Notes: generated from the letters alone by a model not told the origin. A stretch of 64,000 bases of DNA from an uncultured Desulfobacteraceae bacterium (GCA_903953895.1 CAJBLH010000081.1:1-64000); one strand, 5' to 3'; shown: positions 48,473-58,447, counted from the first letter of the stretch. Made by a program: numbers and translations.

Positions 48473-48850
48473 ATGCTGGTCGCAACAAGAGAAAGAATGG
48501 AAGTTCTGCAGGGAGATATCACGCTGCTGACAGTCGATGCCATTGTCAACGCCGCCAACAGTTCGCTGCTGGGCGGCGGCGTGGACGACGCCATACACCG
48601 TGCAGCCGGCAGAGAGCTTCTATCCGAATGCCGAACCATCGGCGGATGCCCGGTCGGTGAAGCCCGCATTACCCGGGGATACCGTCTGCCGGCTCGCCAT
48701 GTCATTCATACAGTCGGGCCGATTTATCGAGGAAAGCCCGAGGATGCCATGCTGCTTTCCCGCTGCTACGACAACAGCCTGAAGCTAAATTCGTCCAGGG
48801 GCAATCGGTCTATCAGGCCGGGCCACACACATGAAACAACTTTACTATAA
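48473..48850 (+). pseudogene. Truncated macro-domain protein
   Basis: A 125-residue frame whose first 110 residues are a clear macro domain: [33 protein letters not shown] (cite: [12 protein letters not shown] at 21-32), [11 protein letters not shown], and CYDNSLKL. Homology ends near RSI (about residue 113) and the last third, which normally contains the second ADP-ribose loop (PAISTGVYGYP type), is missing. The frame then runs into the start region of the next gene, overlapping it by 20 bases. A 3' deletion is likely, so the protein is probably not functional. Confidence 0.75.
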
Positions 48851-50549
48851 GCCCGCTTTTCCGCCGAGGCCTGCTTTTACCATCGGTGACGCCCTGATTC
48901 TGCTGGGACTGGCGGCGATTCTCTATGGCGGAATAAGGCTTGCCTTCGATGCGCCTTCCGTTGTTTCCGGCCCGGAGATTTCCCTGTCCCCCTGGGCTCT
49001 ACCCTGGTATGCGCTGCTCTCGATAGGCCGGATGGCAATCGCTTTTTTTCTATCACTACTCTTCAGCCTCTTTTATGGATACGCGGCTGCACGGAATCCC
49101 GGGGCTAGAAAAGTTTTACTGCCGGTTCTGGACGTGTTGCAATGCGTTCCGATTCTTTCATTCTTGCCAGTAGTACTGCTGAGCCTGACCGCCATTCTTC
49201 CGGAACAGTTCGCATCGGAAATATCCGCTATCGTGTTGATATTTACATCTCAGGCATGGAATATCACCTTCAGCTATTATCAGTCCCTGACCACCATTCC
49301 CAGCGAACTGCAGGAAGCATCCGACATTTTTCGTTTTTCTTCCTGGCTCCGATTCAAGGAATTGGAGCTTCCCTTTGCCGCCACAGGTCTGATATGGAAC
49401 AGTATGATGAGCTGGGCCGGAGGCTGGTTTTTTTTAATGGCGGCTGAAATTTTTCATGTCGGTTCCTACGATTTTCGTTTGCCGGGCCTGGGGTCATATT
49501 TAAAAACCGCGGCGGCTCAGGGAGATATCATGGCTGTTCTGGCAGGTACAGGTGTTCTGATTCTGATCATTGTTTTACTGGATCAGTTTATCTGGCGGCC
49601 GCTGCTGGCATGGGCGGACAAATTTAAGCTTGAAATGGTGGAAGGCAGTGCAGAACCGTCATCCTGGTTTCTGGATATTCTTTACCGTTCGTGGCTGATG
49701 GACTTTTTCCAGCGCAAGATGGCGCCACTGAATGAGTGGATGGATCAGACATCTCGGGAGAAAGAGGCGACGCATCCTGCGCCCGTCTTATCCCTGAATG
49801 AAAAACGGCCGCTGTGGCTCCTCGCGCTGTTGATCATTGGCCTCATAGCGATAGTTTATGGTGGATTCATGGCCATCGCCATGATGATGACCATTTCCAT
49901 CAATGATTGGATAGAACTGGGTATTGGCATCTTGGCCACGCTTTCCCGTGTCTTCTCTTCTTTATTGATTGCAATGCTGTGGACCATTCCGGTTGGAGTC
50001 GCCATCGGCACCAATCGTCGTCTGGCCAAGCTGCTTCAACCCCTGGTTCAGGTGGTAGCGGCCATTCCGGCAACCGCTCTCTTTCCCGTATTGCTGCTGG
50101 CGCTTTTGCGTGTTTACGGCGGTTTGAATATTGCCGCAATCGCCCTGATGCTGATGGGCACCCAATGGTATTTGTTGTTCAATGTCATTGCGGGTGCCGC
50201 AGCCATTCCACAGGACCTTCGATTTACGGCCGATCTGCTGGGATTGTCCGTACTGGATCGTTGGCGAAATTTGATCATTCCGAGCATCTTTCCCTATATT
50301 ATCACCGGATCGATCACCGCCAGTTGCGGCGCTTGGAATGCCAGCGTCGTAGCGGAGTATGTTGAATTCGGCGGCAAGACATACGCCACTACCGGCATCG
50401 GAGCAACGATAGCCCGTGCCACAGATACCGGCAATTACGCACTCCTGCTGGCTGCTACACTGGTCATGGTTATCAGCGTAATTTTGATAAACCAATTGTT
50501 CTGGCAGCGGCTTTATTATCTGGCGGAAGAACGGTATCGCATGGAGTAG
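48831..50549 (+). CDS. ABC transporter permease, fused double NitT/TauT type
   Basis: A 572-residue membrane protein made of two permease units (about 20-265 and 320-565), each with the six-helix BPD_transp pattern and an EAA-type loop ([21 protein letters not shown]-like at about 160-180, cited by [10 protein letters not shown]; and [14 protein letters not shown] at about 458-471). Such fused permeases pair with the next gene. No binding protein is adjacent, unlike the importer at 1.9-4.7 kb. The start overlaps the truncated macro gene. Confidence 0.88.
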   Translation: MKQLYYKPAFPPRPAFTIGDALILLGLAAILYGGIRLAFDAPSVVSGPEISLSPWALPWYALLSIGRMAIAFFLSLLFSLFYGYAAARNPGARKVLLPVLDVLQCVPILSFLPVVLLSLTAILPEQFASEISAIVLIFTSQAWNITFSYYQSLTTIPSELQEASDIFRFSSWLRFKELELPFAATGLIWNSMMSWAGGWFFLMAAEIFHVGSYDFRLPGLGSYLKTAAAQGDIMAVLAGTGVLILIIVLLDQFIWRPLLAWADKFKLEMVEGSAEPSSWFLDILYRSWLMDFFQRKMAPLNEWMDQTSREKEATHPAPVLSLNEKRPLWLLALLIIGLIAIVYGGFMAIAMMMTISINDWIELGIGILATLSRVFSSLLIAMLWTIPVGVAIGTNRRLAKLLQPLVQVVAAIPATALFPVLLLALLRVYGGLNIAAIALMLMGTQWYLLFNVIAGAAAIPQDLRFTADLLGLSVLDRWRNLIIPSIFPYIITGSITASCGAWNASVVAEYVEFGGKTYATTGIGATIARATDTGNYALLLAATLVMVISVILINQLFWQRLYYLAEERYRME

Positions 50550-50572
50550 CCCTTGAAAGTAAGGAAAATCAA

Positions 50573-51871
50573 ATGTCAGCAAAAACCGGAATCAAATCAG
50601 CCGAGATCCTGCTGCATCTGGATCTTGTCTGTAAGGGCTACGGAAGCGGCCCCAAACAGTTTTTGGCAGTTAAAGATATTTCTCTCGACCTGAAAGCCGG
50701 CGAATTTGTATCGCTTCTGGGTCCGTCCGGTTGCGGAAAATCGACACTGCTGCGCATCGTAACCGGATTGAACACCGCAACATCCGGAACCGTACAATAC
50801 AGAGGCGAAGCACTGAAAGGCATCAATCCGCATGCAACCATCGTATTTCAGACATTTGCACTCTTTCCCTGGTTGACCGTTGAAGAAAATGTTGAAATTG
50901 CACTGAAAGCCCGTGGCGTTCCATCTTCGGTCCGGCAGGAAAGGGCCAGGAAACTGATTGATATCATTGGATTGGATGGTTTTGAATCCGCCTATCCCCG
51001 GGAACTTTCCAGCGGAATGCGTCAGAAAGTCGGTTTTGCCAGAGCCCTGGCGGTGGAGCCGGAATTGCTGTGTCTGGATGAGCCTTTCTCTGCGCTTGAC
51101 ATCCTGTCGGCGGAATCGCTGCGCGGCGAGTTGATGGAATTGTGGCTGAACAAATCCATCAACTCCCAGGCAATTTTGATGGTTACCCACAATATCGAAG
51201 AAGCGGTTCTGATGGCCGACCGGATCGTGGTCATGGGAAAAGATCCTGGCCGTATCGTATCCGAAATACAGGTATCTCTTCGCCACCCGAGGCACCGAAA
51301 GGATGTGTCTTTTCAGCGTCTGGTGGATAGCGTATATGCCGCGGTTGCCGGCCAGACCCGTCCGGAAACCGAATCTCTGGGTACGGCGCCAGGTCAGCCG
51401 GGCGCCACCCGGCGCCTTCCCCGCGCATTGTTGAATCAGTTGGCAGGTCTCGTTGAAAAACTCTCCGATGAACACGGCCGAGCCGATCTCTACCGGATTG
51501 CAGGGGAGCTCTCACTGGAACTCGATGATTTATTGCCCATTGTCGAAGCCGGGGGCCTTCTGGGATTTCTCTCGGTTCAGGAAGGGGATTTGCTGCTGGC
51601 CCTTCTGGGACAGACTTATGCCGAAGCCAGCATTCTTGCCAGAAAGGAAATGCTGGCCGGCCGGGTACTCAGAATGCCGGTTATTGCATGGATTTATGAA
51701 TCCCTGAGAAGGGATGAGAACCACAGACTGGCCTGGGAGTATTTTCTCGATAAACTTCAGGCCGATTTCGGCAACCGTGCCGAAGATCAGCTCGATATCG
51801 CCATCAGTTGGGGACGACATGCCGAGCTGTTTGCCTATGATGACGACACCGGAGAATTGTATCTGGAATAG
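50573..51871 (+). CDS. ABC transporter ATPase with AAA-associated C-terminal domain
   Basis: A 432-residue ATPase. Walker A GPSGCGKST (about 50-58), signature ELSSGMRQKV (about 143-152), Walker B LLCLDEPFSALD (about 163-174) and the switch THNIEEAVL are complete. Residues about 285-430 form the AAA-associated C-terminal domain common in this NitT/TauT subgroup, with LPRALLNQLAGLVEKL and EWYLD-like helices. AGTAAGGAA is upstream. It forms a two-gene transporter with the double permease; substrate unknown. Confidence 0.87.
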   Translation: MSAKTGIKSAEILLHLDLVCKGYGSGPKQFLAVKDISLDLKAGEFVSLLGPSGCGKSTLLRIVTGLNTATSGTVQYRGEALKGINPHATIVFQTFALFPWLTVEENVEIALKARGVPSSVRQERARKLIDIIGLDGFESAYPRELSSGMRQKVGFARALAVEPELLCLDEPFSALDILSAESLRGELMELWLNKSINSQAILMVTHNIEEAVLMADRIVVMGKDPGRIVSEIQVSLRHPRHRKDVSFQRLVDSVYAAVAGQTRPETESLGTAPGQPGATRRLPRALLNQLAGLVEKLSDEHGRADLYRIAGELSLELDDLLPIVEAGGLLGFLSVQEGDLLLALLGQTYAEASILARKEMLAGRVLRMPVIAWIYESLRRDENHRLAWEYFLDKLQADFGNRAEDQLDIAISWGRHAELFAYDDDTGELYLE

Positions 51872-51949
51872 GGACCATATTTTTTTCGCATGCGAAAGCG
51901 TGAAGAATTTATTGTTTCGTGGTTTCAATTATTTTCATGGCAACAATTC

Positions 51950-51980
51950 TTGACAGCTCCCGTTCAAAATTCCTTGTACT
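51950..51980 (+). promoter_or_regulatory. Candidate promoter for argC
   Basis: TTGACA at 51950-51955 is perfect; TGTACT at 51975-51980 lies 19 bases later and matches four of six -10 positions. It would give a leader of about 50 bases before argC. Confidence 0.4.
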
Positions 51981-52037
51981 AACCGATCATCTTTGCTAAA
52001 AAGACGAGTTGTATCAATCATGTCAAAAGGAGAGAAT

Positions 52038-53075
52038 ATGATCCGCGTGGGAATCGTTGGGGCTACCGGGTATGCGGGCGCTGAACTGGTCCGGCTGCTG
52101 GCCGGCCATCCGGCTGTCGAGATAACGCTGTTAACTTCCCGTCAGTATGCAGGCACACGGTTTGACGCAGTTTATCCGTCCATGGCCGGTTGTGTCGATC
52201 TGGTCTGCCAGGATTATTCCCTCGATGCAGCCTGCAATCAGACCGACATCATTTTTATGGCGCTGCCGCATCAGCTTCCCATGAAATTCATCCCGCCGCT
52301 TCTGGAAAACGGCAAGCGGGTGATCGACCTATCGGCGGATTTCCGATTTCGGGATGTCACCGTATATGAACGGCATTATCAGCCGCACCAGGCCCCTCAT
52401 CTCATCGCTGAATCGATTTACGGACTGAGCGAAGTTTATAGAGAGAGGATCGAGCAGGCGCGTATTATCGGAAACCCGGGCTGCTATCCCACCAGCGTTC
52501 TGCTCCCGCTTATTCCGCTGTTGAAAAAAGGTCTCATCAAAACTGATATGATCATCGCCGACTCAAAATCCGGCGTCAGCGGTGCAGGCCGCTCTCTTTC
52601 CCTGACAGCTCATTATTGTGAAGTCCAGGAATCCTTCAAAGCCTATAAAGTCGGCCAGCACCGCCATAACCCTGAGATGGACGAGGTGTTGAGTATTGAA
52701 TCCGGCAAACCAGTTTCGATCACCTTTGTTCCCCACCTGGTCCCCATGAGCCGGGGAATGCTGACCACGCTATATGCGACTCCGGAAAAGTCGATGGTGC
52801 CGGAAGACATCCGCAACTGCCTGGCAACTTTTTATGCCGGATGTCATTTTGTTCGATTGTGTCCGGACAACAAACCGCCGGACACCCGCAATGTGCGCGG
52901 CACCAATTTCTGTGATATCGGATTTGCACTGGATATTCCCCGAAACCGCCTGATCCTGATTTCGGCCATCGACAATCTGGTAAAGGGCGCAGCCGGGCAG
53001 GCCGTTCAAAATATGAATATCATGCTGGGCATGGATGAAACGACAGGGCTCCGGCAGATTCCTTATCCTGTTTGA
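52038..53075 (+). CDS. argC: N-acetyl-gamma-glutamyl-phosphate reductase ArgC
   Basis: A 345-residue NADP-dependent enzyme of arginine synthesis, acting between ArgB and ArgD. GATGYAGAEL (8-17) binds NADP and the catalytic Cys149 is in GNPGCYPTS; HRHNPE and VPHLVPMSRGM further support it. AAAGGAG precedes the ATG at 52038; upstream ATGs at 51993 and 52020 are less well placed. It lies 38 kb from the argBDFGH block, so regulation of the pathway is split. Confidence 0.94.
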   Translation: MIRVGIVGATGYAGAELVRLLAGHPAVEITLLTSRQYAGTRFDAVYPSMAGCVDLVCQDYSLDAACNQTDIIFMALPHQLPMKFIPPLLENGKRVIDLSADFRFRDVTVYERHYQPHQAPHLIAESIYGLSEVYRERIEQARIIGNPGCYPTSVLLPLIPLLKKGLIKTDMIIADSKSGVSGAGRSLSLTAHYCEVQESFKAYKVGQHRHNPEMDEVLSIESGKPVSITFVPHLVPMSRGMLTTLYATPEKSMVPEDIRNCLATFYAGCHFVRLCPDNKPPDTRNVRGTNFCDIGFALDIPRNRLILISAIDNLVKGAAGQAVQNMNIMLGMDETTGLRQIPYPV

Positions 53076-53082
53076 TTTTGTA

Positions 53083-53183
53083 TAGACATTCAGAAAAATA
53101 ATTTCGCGGCGTTATCGGTCGGAGATATACTACAGTATTATCTCCTCCCTGCTGCCTTGCGAAATGAATTTTCTGAAAGTCTA
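53083..53183 (+). mobile_element. MITE copy, intact, 101 bases
   Basis: TAGACATTCAGAAAAATAAT starts it, and TTTTCTGAAAGTCTA ends it, with TA on both sides (53081-53082, 53184-53185). The ends are imperfect inverted repeats of about 25 bases; the centre GGAGATA...TATCTCC also pairs, so the whole element can fold into one hairpin. It is the reference for the nested pair at 3475-3677 and the fragment at 46165. It lies between argC and folD. Confidence 0.9.
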
Positions 53184-53192
53184 TAGCATAAA

Positions 53193-53241
53193 TATAGCTT
53201 TTAAGAATAACGCACCCAAAATCTTTATCCGGAAAGCTATA
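53193..53241. repeat. Small inverted repeat beside the MITE
   Basis: TATAGCTTTT at 53193 and GAAAGCTATA ending at 53241 form about ten-base arms around a 29-base loop. Both ends start with TA-TAGC, reminiscent of the neighbouring MITE ends but with different sequence. It may be another decayed element or part of the folD leader. Confidence 0.45.
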
Positions 53242-53307
53242 GATAACGTTGAGTAGCATCAGGTCAATTGCACAGCACCCACATTTACCCAAAAAAGGAG
53301 ATTCAAC

Positions 53308-54216
53308 ATGACAGCAAAGTTAATCCTGGGCACAGAAATCCGCGAGCAGATCCTGGAAGAAATTACGGCCGAAGTCAAGGCAATCAAGGCAAAACATGGC
53401 GTGGTACCGGGACTGGTAACCATCTTAATCGGTGAAAATCCGGCTTCGATGTCTTATGTCACCTTGAAAATTCAAACCGCGCACCGGGTTGGATTCACCG
53501 AAGTTCAGGATTCTCAGCCGGTGGATATTTCAGAGGCGGATCTTCTGGCCCTTATCGATAAATACAACAAGGACGACTCCATCAACGGAATTCTGGTTCA
53601 ATTGCCGCTTCCCAAGCACATCAATGAAAAGAAAGTGCTGAACGCCATCGATCCAGACAAGGATGTCGATGGATTTCATCCGGTGAATGTCGGACGATTG
53701 ATGATCGGCGGTTCCGAAGTCAGATTTCCGCCCTGCACCCCTGCCGGAATTCAGGAAATGATCGTACGGGCCGGCGTGGAAACCAAGGGTGCGGAAGTTG
53801 TGGTGGTCGGCCGTTCCAACATCGTCGGCAAACCCATCGCCAACATGATGCTTCAGAAAGGTGCGGGCGCCAACTCCACCGTAACGATCGTTCATACCGG
53901 CACCAAGAATATGGATGCCCATTGCAAACGGGCGGATATTTTGATTGTGGCTGCCGGCGTTCCCGGCCTGGTCAAACCCGAATGGATCAAACCCGGCGCC
54001 TGCGTCATCGATGTCGGCGTCAACCGGGTGGGTGAGAAAGTCAGTGAAAAAACCGGCAAAAAAATCGCCATTCTCAAAGGCGATGTGGATTTTGATGCGG
54101 CCAAGGAAATCGCCGGCTCCATTACACCTGTTCCCGGCGGTGTCGGCCCCATGACCATCACCATGCTGATGAAAAATACGCTTAAATCGTTGAAATTCAA
54201 ACTGGGAATCGCATAG
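53308..54216 (+). CDS. folD: Methylenetetrahydrofolate dehydrogenase/cyclohydrolase FolD
   Basis: A 302-residue bifunctional one-carbon enzyme. The catalytic Tyr50 and Lys54 are in SYVTLK, ILVQLPLPKHI (about 95-105) and DKDVDGFHPVN form the folate site, and VVGRSNIVGKP the NADP site; PVPGGVGPMT is the C-terminal signature. In acetogens and sulfate reducers it also serves the carbonyl branch. AAAAGGAG lies before the ATG. A terminator follows. Confidence 0.95.
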   Translation: MTAKLILGTEIREQILEEITAEVKAIKAKHGVVPGLVTILIGENPASMSYVTLKIQTAHRVGFTEVQDSQPVDISEADLLALIDKYNKDDSINGILVQLPLPKHINEKKVLNAIDPDKDVDGFHPVNVGRLMIGGSEVRFPPCTPAGIQEMIVRAGVETKGAEVVVVGRSNIVGKPIANMMLQKGAGANSTVTIVHTGTKNMDAHCKRADILIVAAGVPGLVKPEWIKPGACVIDVGVNRVGEKVSEKTGKKIAILKGDVDFDAAKEIAGSITPVPGGVGPMTITMLMKNTLKSLKFKLGIA

Positions 54217-54249
54217 TACCTGAAAAATCAGCTTTTTCCTCAATCCCTG

Positions 54250-54285
54250 GATGGCCCGTTGAATCAAAACCTTCGGGCCATCTTT
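54250..54285 (+). terminator. Terminator hairpin between folD and nitrilase genes
   Basis: GATGGCCCG (54250-54258) pairs with CGGGCCATC (54274-54282), followed by TTT. It lies between two converging genes. The T tract is short, and on the minus strand no T run follows, so it mainly serves folD. Confidence 0.6.
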
Positions 54286-55084
54286 ATGCATAAAGCTCAG
54301 GCCGTCTGTCTTTCAGCACCGTCATGTTCGCTCGGATTTCTTTGACTCGGTCCATACAGATCGTAGCCGTCAGCAGCATTTCATCGGTTTCACAAGCCTC
54401 GATCACAGTCCGTCCCCAGGGATCGATGATCACGGAATCGCCGAAATAGGTGACAACGCCATCCGGCCCGAAGTCCTCGCTGCCGACCTGATTGATGCCG
54501 GCAACAAACATCTGGTTTTCGATCGCACGCGCACGCACGAGAATTTTCCAGTGATCGAGACGCGGATAAGGAAACGCCATGGGACAGAACACGATTTCGA
54601 CACCTTTCAACGCATAAGCTCGAAACATCTCCGGGAAACGGATGTCATAGCAGATCGCCAACCCCACCCGCGCCCAAGGGGTATCCACTACCGTCAAGTG
54701 TTCTCCCGGCGCCATATGATCGTTCTCATGCAGCAGGCTGAACAAATGGATCTTGCGATAAAGCCCTGCCTGCTCCCCATCTGCATTGAACAAAAACGAA
54801 GTATTGGAGACCTTGCCCGCTTCATTCAAAGCCAGCATGGACCCGTTGATCCAGATGCCATAGGTTTTTGCCAGGGCCGCAACACGATTCACGATTTTAT
54901 CGTGATCCGCCGCCATCCGCTCATTGTTCAGCCAATTGAAACCCGTGGTCCACATCTCCGGAAAGCAGATCACCTGGCTGCCCCGTCGCGATGCCTCGGC
55001 AATCCAGAGCTCGGCCTTTATCAGATTTTCCTCAGGATTGGATACTGCGACACGCATCTGAGCTATGGATACGGTAAGGTTCAT
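54284..55084 (-). CDS. Carbon-nitrogen hydrolase (nitrilase superfamily)
   Basis: A 266-residue nitrilase-fold amidohydrolase with the complete triad: Glu43 (FPEMW), Lys111 (YRKIHLF) and Cys145 (ICYDIRFPE). It resembles omega-amidases and related small amidases; substrate unknown. Its ATG overlaps the stop of the 1017-residue gene (ATGA), with AGGAGG upstream, so it is the last member of that unit. Confidence 0.88.
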   Translation of the reverse strand: MNLTVSIAQMRVAVSNPEENLIKAELWIAEASRRGSQVICFPEMWTTGFNWLNNERMAADHDKIVNRVAALAKTYGIWINGSMLALNEAGKVSNTSFLFNADGEQAGLYRKIHLFSLLHENDHMAPGEHLTVVDTPWARVGLAICYDIRFPEMFRAYALKGVEIVFCPMAFPYPRLDHWKILVRARAIENQMFVAGINQVGSEDFGPDGVVTYFGDSVIIDPWGRTVIEACETDEMLLTATICMDRVKEIRANMTVLKDRRPELYA

Positions 55085-58000
55085 CTCAACGCCTCCTGGT
55101 TTGAAAGCTCTTTTTGTTCTACAGGATCACCCAGTATCTTCTGAACATCTCCGAGATACTGACCGGCTGAATTCAGATAAAAGGCAAGTCCACTGGAATA
55201 ATTTTTGCCGATAATGCCGTCTATAAAGAGCATGCTGATTTCGCGCTGCTTTTTAAGGATGTGCAACGAACCCAAAAGAATCCGGCATTCTTCCGGTGAA
55301 AGGCTTTTGGCCAACATGATTAGGGCCGTACGCCCCCTCGGCTGATAATTCCAGAAAAAAAGCAAGTCCAGAGCATGGATGATCATGATCAGTTCCAGCT
55401 CCTTGGCGTCACCCGACAGGCTTTTGTTCATATCGCTGAGCGTTTCCATGACTTTCTTGTCTGGAAAAAGCAGTTCGAGGCTGGTATAGACCTCCAGAAT
55501 CTGGGTCAACTTGTCTCGATAGTCACGCAGCCGCAGATGGATGTTTCGGTACCGGTCGGCAGCACCCTCGATGACGCCGGCAACAAAATCTGAGGCGGAC
55601 TTGGAGATGACGGCTGCCCATTTCTGCAACACATCATCGATTCCGGAAATCCCGGCTGCAGACAGAAGCGTGGCAATTACGCCATTAAAAACAATGGCAA
55701 CAGGAATCGAAAGAATGCTTCGAAAAAAATTGCCTGCGATGACAGTCTTGGGAAAGCCCCGAAATGCGTTATGACAGGAAAGATACAGGCCGTTGGACAG
55801 CGCCATGATGGCATAGAGCTCCGAAGGATTGGTGGTTGTCGTGATTTCAAAGGTTCTTTCCAGGATCAAGGTTTTGATCACCCAGTCGAGCAGCGGTACA
55901 GAAAAGCCCGTATAGAGCAATGAATCGCCGATCCGCTCCCAACTGATATAATCTTTCCATCCCAAAAGCGGCGAACTGCGCAATCCACCGCCGCCAAGAA
56001 CGGATTGCAGAATATTGCGCACGCCGGTAATGCCAAACCAGATGAAAGCGCCGCCGAATTTAAGCACCCACCAGTCATAACGCAGGGCAAAGGCCAGAAA
56101 CGCCGGGATGAAACCAATCATCATCTTGATGATGATTTTTGCCAGAGTGTTTAAATACGGCCAGGACAGCCGAATGGTCTCCTGCATCACCTGGGGGGGG
56201 CAAAGATACAGATTGTTGCCGGCATCTTCATGAATTCCGCCCAGCGTCACGATATTGCCGGGGGACTCCATGCGGGTGGTGTGTTCCATAGCCAGCCAAT
56301 CCAGATGATGTTCATGGACCATCCAGTTGATCCCCGGAATCGATTTCGCCCGACTGAAGAAACGATTGACAAGTGGCGTGAAGCCTTTGCGCGGAACATA
56401 GGTTACCCGTCGATAAGCGGTCATCCGGAAAGGAATGATCATGCGTTCCGTGTTCGGTTGAAAGACTTCCCGGAGTGCCCGGCCGGGCAGGGTTTCCATG
56501 ACCGCCATCCCCATACCGTGCATGCGCGGCGACATGCCTGTGGAATCACTGCCGATTCTGGATTTCAGGGGAGTGCCCTTGTACATCAGACGAAGCGTAT
56601 TGATATCATGAAGAATTGCTTCCAGTTTCTCCAGACGGTTAGATTTATCCGGACTGGAGGACGCTGCTGTCTGCTCCATGATACTAAGAATAATACGCTT
56701 GAGCGTAATGACATTGCCCTCGTTGATCGCAACCTGCAGCCGGCTGATCTCCGGAACAAGGGCTGTTTTGCCGCCCGTGTAGTCCTTGAGGTTGAATGTC
56801 TCCAGCCGTGTAATCAACCCTTCGCAATCATAGATTATTTCCAGCACGTCTTCGGGACGCAGATCGGTGAGGTTCAGGGTGATTCGATATCCGATATGCA
56901 ATTGAACCAGGCGTAGAAGCATATCGCGGGGGGACAGCCGAAGCAGGGGGGGCACATCCGGTCCGTCCTGTACGATCTGCGGGTCTGGCAGGTCCGGATT
57001 CTGCGCCGGGTTTAGAAAACGATCCAGAATGTTATCGAAATCCAGGCGATTCATGTCTTCCACAAGTGTATCAATCAAGGTCTGCGCTTGCGGATCTGCT
57101 GAATCATACTGAATGCGCAGGTCGGTAAGTTTTTTCTTCAGCTCTGGAAGCAGTTGCGTGTGAATGTATTTCGCCAGGTGAAGCAGAGACGTCTGGCCGG
57201 GCTTGACAAAAGTCAAAAAAGCGGCCGGATCGATGGGTTTCAGCGAAATGCCGTATGTTTCATTAACCACCGGAAGATGGCGCCGGTTGAACGCATCCAG
57301 AACCTCCAACACCTGCTGCTGTCGGTATTCAGAAACCCGGCGGCCTTCTTCCATCAGGTTTCGGACAGGCGCTTCCGTTAAAAAACAGAGAAATGCCTGG
57401 GTATCGATAAAGCCTCTGGGAACCCAGATCAATTGCACATAACGGCCGCGGAACCGTGCGGCATATTCGATGCCGATGCGCAACGTTATGCCCATGATTT
57501 CAGCGGCTTCCAGAAGTTCGGCGGCGGATGGCGCCTGAATGTAATTGTAGTAGACCACACGCAGCCGCCGAATCCCCTTGATCCAGGCATCCATAATCAA
57601 GTGCGTGGCAGACTTGCGGCCTTTGGTATTCACATCGTGAACGTGATCGTCAAACGCCAGTTGATTCCATTCTTCGGGCATTTCCAGCAAGTGGTAGCAA
57701 CGCAGTTGCTTTCGCACCATGCGGGGCTTTCCTGTGGCCGTCACTCTGAAATCGTGAGCCAGTTGAAGCTGGCGGTTATAGTCTCCTTGAGATCGGACCA
57801 GTTCCTTCATGATCTGCAGCAGGGCTCGGGCCGTATTTTTGGGCATGGTACCGTCCGAGGCGTTGAGTACCTCGTCCCGCAAAGCCCGCAGGGCGCCGAT
57901 GCGCTCATCCTGTTTACCGGCCTCGAGGGACTCCAGAAGGTGGATAACGGCATAGGCGATACGCAGCCCTCTGGATTCAGCCAGTTTCTTGATGCCGTGA

Positions 58001-58134
58001 GGGTGAAAATGGGGATAAAACTTGCGTTTGTTATATTCCTGACGTTTATCCCGGTTCAACACATCATTGACGATGGTCAACAACCCGTGATCCCGTCTGT
58101 CAAACATGATGCCGGACAATTTTTGTTTGCTCAA
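55081..58134 (-). CDS. Large PHP-like and membrane domain protein, function unknown
   Basis: A 1017-residue protein of no family I can name. Residues about 158-240 resemble a PHP phosphoesterase core: FDDHVHDVNTKG (161-172), a helix, then GITLRIGIEYAARF (215-228). The DxHxH motif is kept, but the TDH and later histidine positions are changed (YYN, QLIWVP). The middle (240-660) is soluble and helical. Hydrophobic segments at about 664-685, 690-708, 735-755 and 803-827 suggest a membrane domain, followed by a helical tail. The TTG start at 58134 has AGAGG six bases upstream. It is coupled to the nitrilase gene and sits 219 bases after the small gene start at 58356. Confidence 0.75.
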   Translation of the reverse strand: MSKQKLSGIMFDRRDHGLLTIVNDVLNRDKRQEYNKRKFYPHFHPHGIKKLAESRGLRIAYAVIHLLESLEAGKQDERIGALRALRDEVLNASDGTMPKNTARALLQIMKELVRSQGDYNRQLQLAHDFRVTATGKPRMVRKQLRCYHLLEMPEEWNQLAFDDHVHDVNTKGRKSATHLIMDAWIKGIRRLRVVYYNYIQAPSAAELLEAAEIMGITLRIGIEYAARFRGRYVQLIWVPRGFIDTQAFLCFLTEAPVRNLMEEGRRVSEYRQQQVLEVLDAFNRRHLPVVNETYGISLKPIDPAAFLTFVKPGQTSLLHLAKYIHTQLLPELKKKLTDLRIQYDSADPQAQTLIDTLVEDMNRLDFDNILDRFLNPAQNPDLPDPQIVQDGPDVPPLLRLSPRDMLLRLVQLHIGYRITLNLTDLRPEDVLEIIYDCEGLITRLETFNLKDYTGGKTALVPEISRLQVAINEGNVITLKRIILSIMEQTAASSSPDKSNRLEKLEAILHDINTLRLMYKGTPLKSRIGSDSTGMSPRMHGMGMAVMETLPGRALREVFQPNTERMIIPFRMTAYRRVTYVPRKGFTPLVNRFFSRAKSIPGINWMVHEHHLDWLAMEHTTRMESPGNIVTLGGIHEDAGNNLYLCPPQVMQETIRLSWPYLNTLAKIIIKMMIGFIPAFLAFALRYDWWVLKFGGAFIWFGITGVRNILQSVLGGGGLRSSPLLGWKDYISWERIGDSLLYTGFSVPLLDWVIKTLILERTFEITTTTNPSELYAIMALSNGLYLSCHNAFRGFPKTVIAGNFFRSILSIPVAIVFNGVIATLLSAAGISGIDDVLQKWAAVISKSASDFVAGVIEGAADRYRNIHLRLRDYRDKLTQILEVYTSLELLFPDKKVMETLSDMNKSLSGDAKELELIMIIHALDLLFFWNYQPRGRTALIMLAKSLSPEECRILLGSLHILKKQREISMLFIDGIIGKNYSSGLAFYLNSAGQYLGDVQKILGDPVEQKELSNQEALR

Positions 58135-58143
58135 TTTTCGCCT

Positions 58144-58356
58144 CTATTGGTCAAGACACCTCAGACAGTCCTGGGGAATCCGAAATGTGCCTTTTCCCAC
58201 CAAGCTGACCTCGATCAGCGCGTCAGAATCATTGATGGCGGTATCCGGATCAGTGATAATGCCATGGGTACCGATAAAAGCATCCATGAAACTTTCCCAT
58301 CCATCGTCCGTAGACTTTTTATAAATCTCGATTTTTTGTCCTTTGCGAAATCCCAT
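58144..58356 (-). CDS. Small 70-residue beta-rich protein, function unknown
   Basis: A protein of about 70 residues started at the ATG at 58356, which has TTGGAGG about seven bases before it; a longer frame to 58455 overlaps the upstream gene. The sequence MGFRKGQKIEIYKK ... GTHGIITDPDTAINDSDALIEV (only ends cited) reads like a small SH3-like or KOW-like barrel. It lies nine bases upstream of the 1017-residue gene and appears part of the same unit. Confidence 0.65.
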   Translation of the reverse strand: MGFRKGQKIEIYKKSTDDGWESFMDAFIGTHGIITDPDTAINDSDALIEVSLVGKGTFRIPQDCLRCLDQ

Positions 58357-58447
58357 AATATCCTCCAAATTTAACATGATGAGATAATTATCAATTATTT
58401 GATCATTCCTATGGCCCCGCATCGACCGCCACCCCTCCCAGCCTCGA

